NCBI GenBank assembly: GCA_025462865.1
Contig: JAOAPI010000148.1
Location: 1-59,651, forward strand
Direction: 5' to 3'
Length of the DNA stretch: 59,651 nucleotides
Origin: Candidatus Sulfotelmatobacter sp.
Lineage (GTDB): Bacteria > Acidobacteriota > Terriglobia > Terriglobales > Acidobacteriaceae
Positions 31,840 to 40,825 of the stretch are shown here, piece by piece (the first letter of the stretch is position 1; each line of letters opens with the position of its first letter). The notes under the pieces were generated by a model that was not told where the DNA came from, did no database searches, and saw only the letters and a program-made list of their open reading frames with translations. A program made the position numbers and the translations under genes.

Positions 31840-32565
31840 CTATTGAACGACGGAGCCCGAGCCCGCCTGTTCCTTGGGAGCGGAAGCTTGCTTCGGTGTT
31901 TTCTCGTTGAGCCATTTTTCGAGAACTTCTTGCGAGCTTGCGTCCACGTTGCGAAAGCGTAATCCAACGCGTCCTTTGAGGTCGGCCCACGCTACCTCGG
32001 TTTCTATGTCGATTGAATGCGTGGTGTCCGGCAAGGTAAATTGCAAACGAGGAGTGGCATTCTTAGGCAGCGCCTGGTGCAACAGCAGAGCGATGCCTCC
32101 TTCGCTAATATCTGTACTGGTGGCTTTGATTTCTTTCTCGCCGGCGACTACCCTGACCAGCATCTTTACCGGCTGCCGATGATAGCGGCGCCGTTCCCGT
32201 ACCATGAAATTCAGCGCAGCATTGAAGCAGCGTGAAGCATTCAAAGGAGTGATGGGCTTTTGCAAAACAAAGTTTACGCCCATAGCAAAGGCTTCCTGTG
32301 TGGTGGTCTTCTTGCCGTTGAGAACAGCAAAAGCTACGGAATTCTTATTGCTGGGCGTGTTGCGGAGCCCCTGCAGCACTTCGAGACCGCCTCGCAAATC
32401 GTCGCAATCCACGATCACAGCATCAAACTTCTCGGCGATAAGAATCTCCGTGGCCTTTTTCGCTTCCTGGCAAATTTCGACCTCAATCGACAATTTTTCC
32501 AGGGTGGGACGCAGTACGCGCATCACTTCGGCATCCCGGCTCAAAAGAAGAGATTCCAACGTCAT
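31840..32565 (-). CDS. Receiver-like domain fused to a PilZ domain
   Basis: 241 residues. Residues 1-115 look like a response-regulator receiver: AVIVDCDD puts D53 at the phosphoacceptor site and LQKPITP supplies the conserved Lys, but the N-terminal acidic pair is reduced to one Asp. Residues about 122-225 are PilZ, with RRRYHRQP and TDISEGGIAL matching the RxxxR and (D/N)xSxxG c-di-GMP-binding motifs. A c-di-GMP effector with an atypical receiver is likely; its target is unknown. Confidence 0.85.
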   Translation of the reverse strand: MTLESLLLSRDAEVMRVLRPTLEKLSIEVEICQEAKKATEILIAEKFDAVIVDCDDLRGGLEVLQGLRNTPSNKNSVAFAVLNGKKTTTQEAFAMGVNFVLQKPITPLNASRCFNAALNFMVRERRRYHRQPVKMLVRVVAGEKEIKATSTDISEGGIALLLHQALPKNATPRLQFTLPDTTHSIDIETEVAWADLKGRVGLRFRNVDASSQEVLEKWLNEKTPKQASAPKEQAGSGSVVQ

Positions 32566-32707
32566 GTGGCAATTCTAGCGCGTAGCAGCGTATGTCCAAA
32601 AGTGACTAAGGTGTAGGGTTATTCGGCACATAGAGGGACTTATCGCTAAAAGTACTAGAGCCCGACTAGGTGAAAATAGTCGAGACTGTTATTCGAATAC
32701 GAGGCAT

Positions 32708-33268
32708 ATGCCGCTAGAGAGTTTCACCGGAAATCGGCGAGGAAATCCTGACCCTGGCCCATCTGGCATGCGCAAGACGGTTTATCTGTCCCTCGGATCG
32801 AACGTCGGCGACCGCGCAGCGCAACTTTTCGCCGCCCAGATTCGGCTGAAGGCAATCGGCACAGTGAGCGCGGTTTCCTCTTTTTACGAGACCGAGCCCG
32901 TCGAATTCACCAGTCAGCCATGGTTTCTCAATTGCGCGGTTGCGATGGAAACCAACAATACACCGCAACAACTGATGGCGACCCTTCTGCGCGTCGAAGA
33001 GGAAATGGGTCGGAGGCGTGTACAGAAAAAGGGTCCGCGAACTATTGATATCGATATTCTGCTGTTCGGCGACACAATCGTTGACTCCGCCGATCTCACA
33101 ATTCCACATCCGGCCATGCAGACGCGCCGTTTCGTTCTCGAACCGCTGGCAGAAATTGCGCCGCAGGCCTTCCATCCGGTTTTCAAGAAGACAATTCGCG
33201 AACTGCTCGATGCGCTACCGGTAGGCCAGATCGTTCGAAAGCTAAAAACAACTGAGCCACGGAGTTGA
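32708..33268 (+). CDS. folK: 2-amino-4-hydroxy-6-hydroxymethyldihydropteridine pyrophosphokinase
   Basis: Folate-pathway kinase transferring pyrophosphate from ATP. VYLSLGSNVGDR and GPRTIDIDILLFGD are the signatures; length from ATG 32768 is about 166, as usual. The 32708 start (186 aa) has GAGG just upstream and is kept, though the family match begins at MRKTVYLSLG. No other folate gene is adjacent. Confidence 0.94.
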   Translation: MPLESFTGNRRGNPDPGPSGMRKTVYLSLGSNVGDRAAQLFAAQIRLKAIGTVSAVSSFYETEPVEFTSQPWFLNCAVAMETNNTPQQLMATLLRVEEEMGRRRVQKKGPRTIDIDILLFGDTIVDSADLTIPHPAMQTRRFVLEPLAEIAPQAFHPVFKKTIRELLDALPVGQIVRKLKTTEPRS

Positions 33269-33382
33269 CGGATCAACGCGCATCAAGCAACAGAAATACA
33301 AACGAACGCAGGACAAAAACCTGCTCTGATGATTGATTTTCTTCCGTCTTTATCCGTGAAAATCCGTGGCCCGGTTTTCGCT

Positions 33383-34039
33383 TCACGGCATAATGATCCG
33401 GCTCCCCACATCTTGCTGCGTGACTACGGCCGATTGCTTTTTGGGAAATTGCGCAAAAAGAAAATCGATGAAGGCCCGCGATTTGGGCCGGCCAGAGGTG
33501 CGGCCATGGCCCAATCGCACCAGAAATACGAAAGACTTGAGTACATCGGAGTCCCGCAGGGTCGAGTATCCTAACTGTTGTTGCTCAGCCGCGCGATACT
33601 GCTTCAACATCTCTTCCACCTGGGCGGCAACGGCTTGCTGCGCTATGCTCGCCAGCGTTTGATCGTAGTGCAGTCCTGAGTTCACCAGCCGCTCATACCT
33701 TGTACACATTGCAGAGAGCGCCGCGATCAGATCGCGGTCATTCAAGCTTCGGTCGGCATGTGCCGCCTGGGCGAGCGCATAACTAAGTCCCATCAGCAGG
33801 TGCTCATGTTCGTAAGTAAATTGATCCGAAACCTCGACCTGTAGAAACAACGAGGCTCGGTCGAATTGCTCGGCGGGACGCGGCTTCTCATGTTCCCGCG
33901 CCTGCTGCAAATATGGACAGTCGCTCGGGCAGTCCAGCGTCACCTCCCGCTGCTCGCCGCAACATTGGGGACAAATGCGGCCGTGCACCGCGGGACAAAA
34001 ACGCTTTTCCTTGCGAACCTGGCAGATCGGGCAACTCAA
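33383..34039 (-). CDS. Cys-rich zinc-binding hypothetical protein (TTG start)
   Basis: About 218 residues. The N-terminal 50 residues hold CPIC, RFCPAVHGRICPQCCG and DCPSDCPYL, a dense cysteine pattern typical of a zinc-binding module; the rest is helical. I place the start at a TTG (34039) about 12 nt after AGGAGG, because no ATG lies near the Cys-rich domain and the sequence upstream of it looks non-coding. Similar Cys-rich modules occur in uncharacterised proteins of related phyla; function unknown. Confidence 0.75.
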   Translation of the reverse strand: MSCPICQVRKEKRFCPAVHGRICPQCCGEQREVTLDCPSDCPYLQQAREHEKPRPAEQFDRASLFLQVEVSDQFTYEHEHLLMGLSYALAQAAHADRSLNDRDLIAALSAMCTRYERLVNSGLHYDQTLASIAQQAVAAQVEEMLKQYRAAEQQQLGYSTLRDSDVLKSFVFLVRLGHGRTSGRPKSRAFIDFLFAQFPKKQSAVVTQQDVGSRIIMP

Positions 34040-34335
34040 AATTAGATTTCTCCTCCTCGCTATTATGGCATCCGCAAGAACGAGACAAGGCTTCGGCGCC
34101 GTACTGGAATTTTGTCGCCGCGACGAATGCGGGCGTGCATCGCGACTTGTAACTCTTCTGATTCCCCTCATATTTGGGCCATTTTGGAACCCTTGGGAGT
34201 AAATAACGTGTAAAAATGCCACTTTTTGAGTGCTATCTGCCTGGAACCCGCGTAAAATAAGGGTGTTTTCCACAGGGCGTTGATATAAGATCAGGCGCAC
34301 TGCAACTAAATTCCAATCATTTCCCAGGAGGAAAC

Positions 34336-34632
34336 ATGGCATCAGGTTTGACCAAGACCCAACTCGTCCGCTATCTGGCGGAGAAAACTGAACTTCCCAA
34401 CAAGACTGTCGCAGGCTTTCTCGAGCAGTTGGCCGACGTCGCTGTAAAGGAAACCAAGAAGAATGGTGTATTCGTTGTGCCCGGCTTGGGCCGTTTAGTG
34501 AAGGCGCACCGTAAAGCGCGCGTTGGCCGCAATCCGCAGACCGGCGAGCCCATCCAGATCAAGGCGAAGACCGTGGTGAAGTTCCGCGTAGCCAAGGCTG
34601 CCAAGGACGCGATCGCTCCCAAGAAACCGTAG
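34336..34632 (+). CDS. HU/IHF-family DNA-binding protein
   Basis: 98-residue nucleoid protein. MASGLTKTQLVRYLAEKTEL begins the helical dimer part; VPGLGRLVKAHRKARVGRNP and KTVVKFRVAKAAKDAI form the DNA-binding arm and C terminus. AGGAGG precedes the ATG. The Lys/Ala-rich C terminus extends slightly past the usual 90 residues. A terminator follows immediately. Confidence 0.93.
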   Translation: MASGLTKTQLVRYLAEKTELPNKTVAGFLEQLADVAVKETKKNGVFVVPGLGRLVKAHRKARVGRNPQTGEPIQIKAKTVVKFRVAKAAKDAIAPKKP

Positions 34633-34656
34633 CGCTTGCGCAAAAACTGATTCGGA

Positions 34657-34685
34657 AGGCCGGCTTAGGCCGGCCTTTGATTTTT
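34657..34685 (+). terminator. Strong Rho-independent terminator after the HU gene
   Basis: AGGCCGGC-TTAG-GCCGGCCT followed by TTGATTTTT, 24 nt downstream of the HU stop codon. Confidence 0.85.
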
Positions 34686-34710
34686 CTGCTAGCCTCTATT
34701 TCTCCCGACT

Positions 34711-35649
34711 ATGCTGAACTGGATCGTGATTGGAATCGGCGATATTGCCGCACGCCGCGTTATCCCTGCGATTCAAGCCGAGCCCAGAAGCCGCCTCTAT
34801 GGCTTAGTCACTCGCGACCCGAAAAAGGCTGCGCCTTACGATGCGCGCGTCTGGACTTCTCTGGATCAGGCTCTTTCCGATCCGGAGGTTGGGGCAGTTT
34901 ATGTTGCGACTCCCGTCTTTCTGCACGCGCCGCAAACGATCCAATCTCTCCAGGCGGGCAAGCATGTCTTATGCGAGAAACCGATGGCGATGAACGAGGC
35001 TGAGGCGCGGTCAATGATGCAGGCAGCCGAAAAAAGTGGACGCACTCTCGGCGTGGCTTACTATCGGAGAGCTTATCCCAAAGTTCAGCGCGCGAAAGAA
35101 CTCCTCGACGCTGGAATTATTGGTAAACCAGTTCTCGCGGAACTCACTAGCCATACATGGTTTGACGAAAAGGAAAGTGGTCGCAGCTGGCTGGTCGATC
35201 CGGCCAAAGCCGGAGGCGGCCCGCTCTACGACATCGCTTCGCATCGAATTGATGTGCTGAACTTTCTCTTCGGTCAACCGATGCGAGCGAGCGCCCACTT
35301 GTCTAATGCGGTGCATCGCTACGCCGTGGAAGATAATGCAACAGTAATGATTGAATATGCCGGCAGCGTGCGGGGTATCGTCGACGTTCGCTGGCACTCG
35401 AAAGTAAAGCGGGACGAATGCCGCATCCGAGGCACCGAAGGCGAAATGGACCTGAGTCCGCTGAACGGCCCCGTTTTGATCTATCCCAACGGCCAAGAGA
35501 ATTTACCGCCTCACGCCAACCTGCACTATCCGATAATCGAAAACTTCGTAGATGCTGTGCTCGGCAACCTGCCCCTGCTGGTGAGCGCAGCCTCATCCTT
35601 CTGGACCGACTGGGTCATCGAGCGGGCCCGGAAAAGCGGCAGTGAATGA
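34711..35649 (+). CDS. Gfo/Idh/MocA family oxidoreductase
   Basis: 312 residues. The N-terminal Rossmann domain opens with WIVIGIGDIAARRVIPAI; CEKPMAMNEAEA carries the EKP motif with the catalytic-region Lys; the C-terminal domain has GGGPLYDIASHRIDVLNFLFG. Members oxidise sugars or related polyols with NAD(P). Substrate unknown. It lies just after the HU terminator and is probably its own unit. Confidence 0.92.
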   Translation: MLNWIVIGIGDIAARRVIPAIQAEPRSRLYGLVTRDPKKAAPYDARVWTSLDQALSDPEVGAVYVATPVFLHAPQTIQSLQAGKHVLCEKPMAMNEAEARSMMQAAEKSGRTLGVAYYRRAYPKVQRAKELLDAGIIGKPVLAELTSHTWFDEKESGRSWLVDPAKAGGGPLYDIASHRIDVLNFLFGQPMRASAHLSNAVHRYAVEDNATVMIEYAGSVRGIVDVRWHSKVKRDECRIRGTEGEMDLSPLNGPVLIYPNGQENLPPHANLHYPIIENFVDAVLGNLPLLVSAASSFWTDWVIERARKSGSE

Positions 35650-35726
35650 TTCCTCCCCTTTCAGCGTTCCCCGCGGCCGTTCTCAGCGTACTCCGCGCTT
35701 AAAGCTTCCAATGGGCAGGCCAACCC

Positions 35727-37025
35727 TCATTTCCCGTAATCATTCCTAATCACTTCTCCGCCCTTCATGACAAATGTTACGCGCTCCAGCGTGGTCACAT
35801 CGTTGAGCGGATCGCCATCTACTGCAACGATGTCCGCCCACGTCCCGGGATCCAGCCTCCCGACTTTGCCCGTCCAACCCAGCAAATCTGCCGCGTTCAC
35901 CGTAGCCGCCTGAATTGCCTGCAACGGCGACAGTCCCAGCTTCACCATCACAGCAAACTCATGCGCATTCAACCCATGAGGATAAACTGCCGCGTCAGTG
36001 CCGAATGCCACCTTCACTCCGCTGGCGAAAGCGTGTGCGATGTTCTTGCGCGCCGCAGGCATTACGGCCTTCGCTTTGGCCAGAAGAAAATCAGGTACGT
36101 GATTTCTTTCGGCATTTTCCAGAAACCAATCCCCAAGATAAAGGGTGGGGACGAGATAAGTGCCGTTCCTCTTCATCTCGGCAATTCCCGCGTCGTCAAT
36201 ATAGGAGCCGTGCTCGATGGAATCGACTCCTGCCTGCGACGCCCAAAGAATGCCCTGGGCTCCGTGTGCATGGGCCGCAACCTTGCGTCCGAGACGATGA
36301 GCATCAGCAACGATGGCCTTCATCTCTTCTAGCGTGAACTGTGAAGCCTGCGGGTCGTCGCCTTTCGAGAGCACACCGCCGGTCGCGCAAACCTTGATCA
36401 GGTCCGAACCATATTTAATATTTTCCCGGACTTTGTGCTGGACCGCCGCAATGCCGTCGGCCACACCATCTCCCGTGGCGTGATATTCAAAGGGCAGCAG
36501 ATTATTGTCGCAGTGTCCGCCGGTGATGCTTAGTGCCGGCCCACTCACGAGCATTCTCGGCCCGGGCACGTCGCCGGCGTTAATTGCATCTCGCAAGGCC
36601 ACATCGCTATAGCCGGAGGCGCCGACGTTCCGCACAGTGGTGAAACCGGCCTCCAGGGTGAGGCGCGCATTCTTGGCGCCAGTGAGCGTTTCGCGCGCCA
36701 CCGAAATCCCGAGCTGTTCATATCCAAATTTGGGGTCGCTGGTGAGATGCGTGTGAGTATCGATCAATCCGGGCAGGATGGTGGCATTCAGCAGATCGAT
36801 ACGAACAGCATTTGCCGGAGCCTTGTTTTCCGCAAAGGCTCCCACGCTTGCTATCTTTCCGTCTTCGATGATGAGGGCTTGATCGGCAAGCAACTTGCCG
36901 GTCTTCACGTCGAGCACGTGCCCGGCATGGATGATGACGCTCTTGGAACTCTGCTGTGCAATTCCTTGTCCCGCCAGGGCGAACAGTGCAACCACAGCCA
37001 TAACCGAGAACTCGAATCTCTTCAT
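35727..37025 (-). CDS. Secreted amidohydrolase, M38 type (paralogue 2)
   Basis: 432 residues with a signal peptide (FSVMAVVALFALAGQGIAQQ). Metal and catalytic sites: DTHTHLT, DLIKVCATGG (Lys), AAHAHGAQG, SIEHGSYID and FGTDAAVYPHG, with a C-terminal composite domain (AADLLGWTGKVGRLDPGTWADIVAVDGDPL). Close in layout to Xaa-Pro dipeptidases and related metallo-hydrolases. A second copy of this type lies at 38213. Confidence 0.93.
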   Translation of the reverse strand: MKRFEFSVMAVVALFALAGQGIAQQSSKSVIIHAGHVLDVKTGKLLADQALIIEDGKIASVGAFAENKAPANAVRIDLLNATILPGLIDTHTHLTSDPKFGYEQLGISVARETLTGAKNARLTLEAGFTTVRNVGASGYSDVALRDAINAGDVPGPRMLVSGPALSITGGHCDNNLLPFEYHATGDGVADGIAAVQHKVRENIKYGSDLIKVCATGGVLSKGDDPQASQFTLEEMKAIVADAHRLGRKVAAHAHGAQGILWASQAGVDSIEHGSYIDDAGIAEMKRNGTYLVPTLYLGDWFLENAERNHVPDFLLAKAKAVMPAARKNIAHAFASGVKVAFGTDAAVYPHGLNAHEFAVMVKLGLSPLQAIQAATVNAADLLGWTGKVGRLDPGTWADIVAVDGDPLNDVTTLERVTFVMKGGEVIRNDYGK

Positions 37026-37085
37026 GAATCACTTCCATTCTTTCTGCGATTGAATTGTCCCGTACACTTGAAAGCCAGAAATGCG

Positions 37086-37559
37086 TTATTTTCGCCGCCC
37101 GTCAAGTCCCCACACTTTCCCGGCATCTGCAGAATAAAAAATGATGAGAAGTAGCAACAGCGGCAGAGTATCCAGCCTCGCTCCGAAGTAACGCCACAGC
37201 GGCGCGCCATGGCCGACATCCCACCAGGCGGCGAGCGTCAAATTGAGCAGAAAAAATATGCCGACAGCGGAACTAAGGCGCACCCAGAGTCCGAGCAGCA
37301 AGCAGATTCCAACAAACATCTCAATCACACCGACCAGGTATCCAAAAAAGACTGCATGAGGCAGGATGAGGTTCGAAAGTATCGGACGATAGAAACTGAC
37401 GGCAGAGCTCGCGATGTATTCGTGCAGATATCCCTGGAATCCGCCGTGAGCAAAGCCCGAACCTGCCAGCTTATATTTGCCAAACAGGAGAAAGAAAAGA
37501 GACGTGGCCATGCGCACGCCAGCGATCGTCTTTGCTGCAGCGGAAGGGATGGTTGCCAT
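37086..37559 (-). CDS. DoxX family membrane protein
   Basis: 157 residues with four predicted helices, including FFGYLVGVIEMFVGICLLLG and VGIFFLLNLTLAAWW. The pattern fits DoxX, a family linked in some species to respiratory or thiosulfate oxidation chains; the substrate is not evident. It stands between the amidohydrolase and the CBS-pair gene, all on the minus strand. Confidence 0.85.
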   Translation of the reverse strand: MATIPSAAAKTIAGVRMATSLFFLLFGKYKLAGSGFAHGGFQGYLHEYIASSAVSFYRPILSNLILPHAVFFGYLVGVIEMFVGICLLLGLWVRLSSAVGIFFLLNLTLAAWWDVGHGAPLWRYFGARLDTLPLLLLLIIFYSADAGKVWGLDGRRK

Positions 37560-37593
37560 CGATTAGGACGACGATATGAGTCAGGGCTCGGCG

Positions 37594-38031
37594 CTAGCCT
37601 CCCGGCCCGTCATTGGAAACATATTGCTCGAGCGACTCCAGTTCGCGGCTCAGGTCGTCCACGCGCCACTCCAATAAGTTACGGATGGAGAGAATCCCCA
37701 GCAACTTTCCATTATCGTCCGCCACTGGCAGATGCCGAAAGTGCCGCTCCAGCATCGTGGTGAGCGCTTCGCCTGGCCCGGTGCGCCGGGTAGCCATCTC
37801 AACCGGCGTTGTCATTAGTTCGCGCACCGATGTGTTCTCCGGGTCGGTGCGGCTCAGAGCCATCTTGCGGAGCACATCACGCTCAGTGAAAATCCCCGCA
37901 ACCCGGTATTCGGAGTCAACTACTGCCACGGCGCCCACGTGATGGTCGAGCATCTTATTGATGGCGTCGGCGACGGTCGCTTCGAGCGGAACCGCCGCGA
38001 TTTCCCGGTCACAAAGTTCCAGCACACTCAT
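37594..38031 (-). CDS. CBS-domain pair protein
   Basis: 145 residues, two tandem CBS domains: the first around EATVADAINKMLDHHVGAVA, the second around LTTMLERHFRHLPVADDNGK. CBS pairs bind adenine nucleotides or related ligands and regulate partners. The ATG at 38031 follows GGAGG; the upstream frame is excluded. No partner domain is fused. Confidence 0.9.
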   Translation of the reverse strand: MSVLELCDREIAAVPLEATVADAINKMLDHHVGAVAVVDSEYRVAGIFTERDVLRKMALSRTDPENTSVRELMTTPVEMATRRTGPGEALTTMLERHFRHLPVADDNGKLLGILSIRNLLEWRVDDLSRELESLEQYVSNDGPGG

Positions 38032-38212
38032 AAATACCTCCTGGCTCTTCGCAATGAATCGCGAAGCCGGGTTTCGTCCAAACACAAAGGATTGGTGAAT
38101 TATGCTCGCGTGGAAGCCGATGTCAAGTGAATTGAAGAGATATTACAAATCTTTATCTTGCATGCACGGAAAAAGGGAAAGGCATATTCTTTTGCCTATT
38201 TTCAGGCCGCCT

Positions 38213-39550
38213 TCAGTTCTGAGAGGTCTTGAACACTTGGCCGTCTTTCATCACGAACTGCACATTCTCCAGTGCCTTAATATCGTGCAATGGATCGCCG
38301 CTCACCGCGATCACGTCCGCAAACGCCCCCGGAGCAATCACGCCGATCTTTCCTTCCATGTCGAGCATCACGGCAGCCCGTGAGGTTGCGCTTTGAATGG
38401 CGTCCATCGGCTGCATGCCGAATTCAACCATGCGTGAGAATTCCTGGGCGATCGGCTCAGTCCACGGAATCCCACCCATGTCGGTTCCGAAGACAATTTT
38501 TACTCCCGCCTTAAGCGCCTTCTTGAATGACACTTCGTGCGCAGAGGCCCGCAGCCGGTCGCGCTGCCCCCCGGGAGTTTCCGCGGCAGCCCAATCGGTG
38601 TAATAAACGCTGATAGTCGGTACATACCATGTGCCCTGCTTCAACATCTGAGAGATCGCGGCATCATCCAGATCGAGGCCGTGCTCAATCGAGTCGCATC
38701 CCCCATCGAGCGCGCGATGCAGCCCAATGCCGCTGTAAGCATGACAAGCAACCTTTTTGCCCCAGCCATGAGTTTCATCAACGATGGCGCGCAGCTCTTC
38801 CACCGTGAGCGTCGGCTGCGAAACGAGCTCGCCCTTTTTGCCCACCCAGGAACGATGCGTCATGTAGACCTTGATCCAGTCCGCGCCATGATCGAGTTGT
38901 TCCCGTGCCGCCTTGCGCGCCTCAACCGGACCGTCGACAATCTGCACGCCTTTGGGCATGTCGAGTTCCGGAGCGTACCCCTCCAACGGATAACCGCCGG
39001 TGGTCGAAATGGCGCGAGTCGAGACCAGGAGCCGCGGCCCCGGAATATAACCCTGGTCGATGGCTTGCTTGATCCCGACATCGCCATACCCAGCGCCTTC
39101 GGTCTCCACGTCGCGGAGAGTCGTGAATCCTTGCTCCAGCGCCCGCTTCGCCGCGACCGTGGCACGCGCGGCGCGCATTGCAAGCGGTGCGTTGAGGATG
39201 TTCGCATCGTACCCGCCCTGTGCGGGATCTTCGCCCTGGAGAAAGATGTGGGTATGGGAGTCGATGAGTCCGGGCAACACGGTCGCTTTCGACAAGTCAA
39301 TTACGTTCGCTCCGGCTGGAATCTTCGCTGTTGCAGCATCACCAATGCTCTCGATGTGGCTGCCACGAATGATGACCACCTGGTTAATGCGCGGTTTATC
39401 GGATTTCCCATCAATGAGCGAGCCGGCGCGAATGACGGTCCAAACTTCAGACGGATTTTTGTCTTTCTGTTGTTGCTGCTGCTGCTGTTGTTGCGCGCCC
39501 GCCGAGATTGCGACCCCCAGAACCAGCATCCACCCGTAGTAATTCTTCAC
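38213..39550 (-). CDS. Secreted amidohydrolase, M38 type (paralogue 3), with a polyQ N terminus
   Basis: About 445 residues from a GTG start (39550) that has GGGAG 9 nt upstream. The signal peptide MKNYYGWMLVLGVAISAGA is followed at once by nine glutamines (DNA 39467-39493), so the mature protein begins with a polyQ run. Metal sites: DSHTHIF, DWIKVYMTHR, ACHAYSGIG, SIEHGLDLD and FGTDMGG. Domain layout matches the 35727 gene; the two are separated by DoxX and CBS genes and may have arisen by duplication. Confidence 0.93.
   Translation of the reverse strand: MKNYYGWMLVLGVAISAGAQQQQQQQQQKDKNPSEVWTVIRAGSLIDGKSDKPRINQVVIIRGSHIESIGDAATAKIPAGANVIDLSKATVLPGLIDSHTHIFLQGEDPAQGGYDANILNAPLAMRAARATVAAKRALEQGFTTLRDVETEGAGYGDVGIKQAIDQGYIPGPRLLVSTRAISTTGGYPLEGYAPELDMPKGVQIVDGPVEARKAAREQLDHGADWIKVYMTHRSWVGKKGELVSQPTLTVEELRAIVDETHGWGKKVACHAYSGIGLHRALDGGCDSIEHGLDLDDAAISQMLKQGTWYVPTISVYYTDWAAAETPGGQRDRLRASAHEVSFKKALKAGVKIVFGTDMGGIPWTEPIAQEFSRMVEFGMQPMDAIQSATSRAAVMLDMEGKIGVIAPGAFADVIAVSGDPLHDIKALENVQFVMKDGQVFKTSQN
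39467..39493. repeat. CAA/CAG trinucleotide run (9 units)
   Basis: Nine consecutive glutamine codons, CAACAACAGCAGCAGCAGCA and onward, on the minus strand directly after the predicted signal peptide of the amidohydrolase. Unit-length changes would stay in frame. Confidence 0.9.
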
Positions 39551-39600
39551 TGTTGGTTTCTCCCGTCGTCTCATTGTCTTTGGAATGTTGGGATTTTATC

Positions 39601-39993
39601 TCAGTCGGCCGCGACATAGGCATCGGCCTCGATCTCCACCAGGATCTCGGGCGAGATCAGAGCACTCACTTGAATCATCGAAGTCGCCGGACGAATGTCG
39701 CCAAAGAATTCTCCGTGCACTCTTCCGATCTTCTCCCACTCCGCGATGTTAATCACATAGATTCGCGTGCGCACCACTTCCTTCAGGCCGGCGCCGGCTC
39801 TCTGTAATGCGCTCTCAATATTTTGCAAGACCTGAACCGCCTGAGCGCGGGCGTCGCCCACACCCACAATCTTGCCGTCGGCCGCAGTCGCGGTAGTTCC
39901 CGACACATGGATATACGGTCCCACCCTTACCGCGCGGGAATAGCCAACAGTAGGCTCCCATGGTGTGCCGCTGGAGATGTTCATTCTTTTCAT
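39601..39993 (-). CDS. RidA family protein (reactive imine deaminase-like)
   Basis: 130 residues. [21 protein letters not shown] and [14 protein letters not shown] match the YjgF/RidA fold, whose members hydrolyse reactive enamines/imines or act otherwise. The ATG has GAGG upstream. It is 27 nt downstream of the neighbouring gene's frame on the other side and could be transcribed with the amidohydrolase that follows. Confidence 0.9.
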   Translation of the reverse strand: MKRMNISSGTPWEPTVGYSRAVRVGPYIHVSGTTATAADGKIVGVGDARAQAVQVLQNIESALQRAGAGLKEVVRTRIYVINIAEWEKIGRVHGEFFGDIRPATSMIQVSALISPEILVEIEADAYVAAD

Positions 39994-40110
39994 CTGTAGG
40001 ATCCTCTCGAGTGCGCTCTCATTTTATTCGAGCACAAACACTTCAGTAATTAGCAGCCAACGCCATCGTGTGCCAACAAGAGAGTCGTTGCAACCTAAGG
40101 CGCAGCGAGC

Positions 40111-40228
40111 CACTTCTAATCATTAGTAGAAGTGATTCGTCCGATACACAAAAGTCACTTGCTTTTGTGACGGAAGTGAGTTAACTAGTTAGCAACGAAG
40201 GTTGAAAGCCCGTCAAAACAGGGCTTTC
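40111..40228 (+). promoter_or_regulatory. Leader with three consecutive hairpins
   Basis: CACTTCT/AGAAGTG (40111-40134), CACAAAAG/CTTTTGTG (40147-40169) and GAAAGCCC/GGGCTTTC (40204-40228) precede the ATG at 40244. The last is only 16 nt upstream of the start codon and could mask the ribosome-binding region. A cis-regulatory RNA is possible; it matches no riboswitch class I recognise. Confidence 0.35.
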
Positions 40229-40243
40229 GGGGGACAAAAAACG

Positions 40244-40795
40244 ATGATTCCGGACTCTCATCCACTGCGGGAGCTTTTTCAGGAATTGGTCGGCCGGCAT
40301 TACGCGGAGGAAATTGGTATCCGCGATCCGGAAGTTGTGGCCTACGTTTCGCATCTGCTGACCGAGTTTTGTGAATCCGACCAGCTGTTCAAGATTCACG
40401 ACGGGGCCAACCGCCCGCTCACCGATGTCGGCGAAATGTTGCTCGAGTCCGACCCAGTCTACGGTCCCGCTCCATCGTTCGATCGCGAACGCCAGGTGCG
40501 CAAGCACATTGGCGACTACGCTCTGTTCTTTACCGGAATGTTTCCCGAGAGCATCAACCATTTTCGCCTCCGCCACCAACGGCTGGAAAATTTTGTGGAG
40601 TGGATGAAGGCGGGAAAAGAAAGTTACTACATCGTTTCCAAGTTCGAACATTTTGAATATGCGAAGGTGGCTCCGCTCTTCGCCCATCTTTCGAAAAACT
40701 TCGAAGGCTGCGTTTATGGCCTGAACATGGTCAAGAACGATCTCCAGGAGATGCAGCATCCGATTACCCGCCGCACTAGCGAATTGCTTATGTAA
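40244..40795 (+). CDS. Conserved-looking hypothetical protein
   Basis: About 183 residues from the ATG at 40244, soluble, helical, with no signal peptide. Notable stretches: HYAEEIGIRDPEVVAYVSHL, IGDYALFFTGMFPESINHF and FEHFEYAKVAPLFAHLSKNF. No family recognised. It ends 30 nt from the convergent rsmD stop. The structured leader upstream suggests regulated expression. Confidence 0.7.
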   Translation: MIPDSHPLRELFQELVGRHYAEEIGIRDPEVVAYVSHLLTEFCESDQLFKIHDGANRPLTDVGEMLLESDPVYGPAPSFDRERQVRKHIGDYALFFTGMFPESINHFRLRHQRLENFVEWMKAGKESYYIVSKFEHFEYAKVAPLFAHLSKNFEGCVYGLNMVKNDLQEMQHPITRRTSELLM

Positions 40796-40825
40796 AAAAG
40801 AGGACCCCCTCGAGCCTAACCCGCG

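Noticed and set aside
33330..33375. Direct repeat ATCCGTGAAAATCCGTGG near the end of folK
   Set aside because: Only two short, partly overlapping units; too little to call a repeat family from this window.
34268..34280. TTTTCCACA upstream of the HU gene, resembling a DnaA box
   Set aside because: A single imperfect site with no cluster, AT-rich unwinding region or dnaA nearby; not an origin.
38537..39619. Open frame of 360 codons opposite the amidohydrolase
   Set aside because: Antisense shadow of a gene with signal peptide and intact metal motifs.
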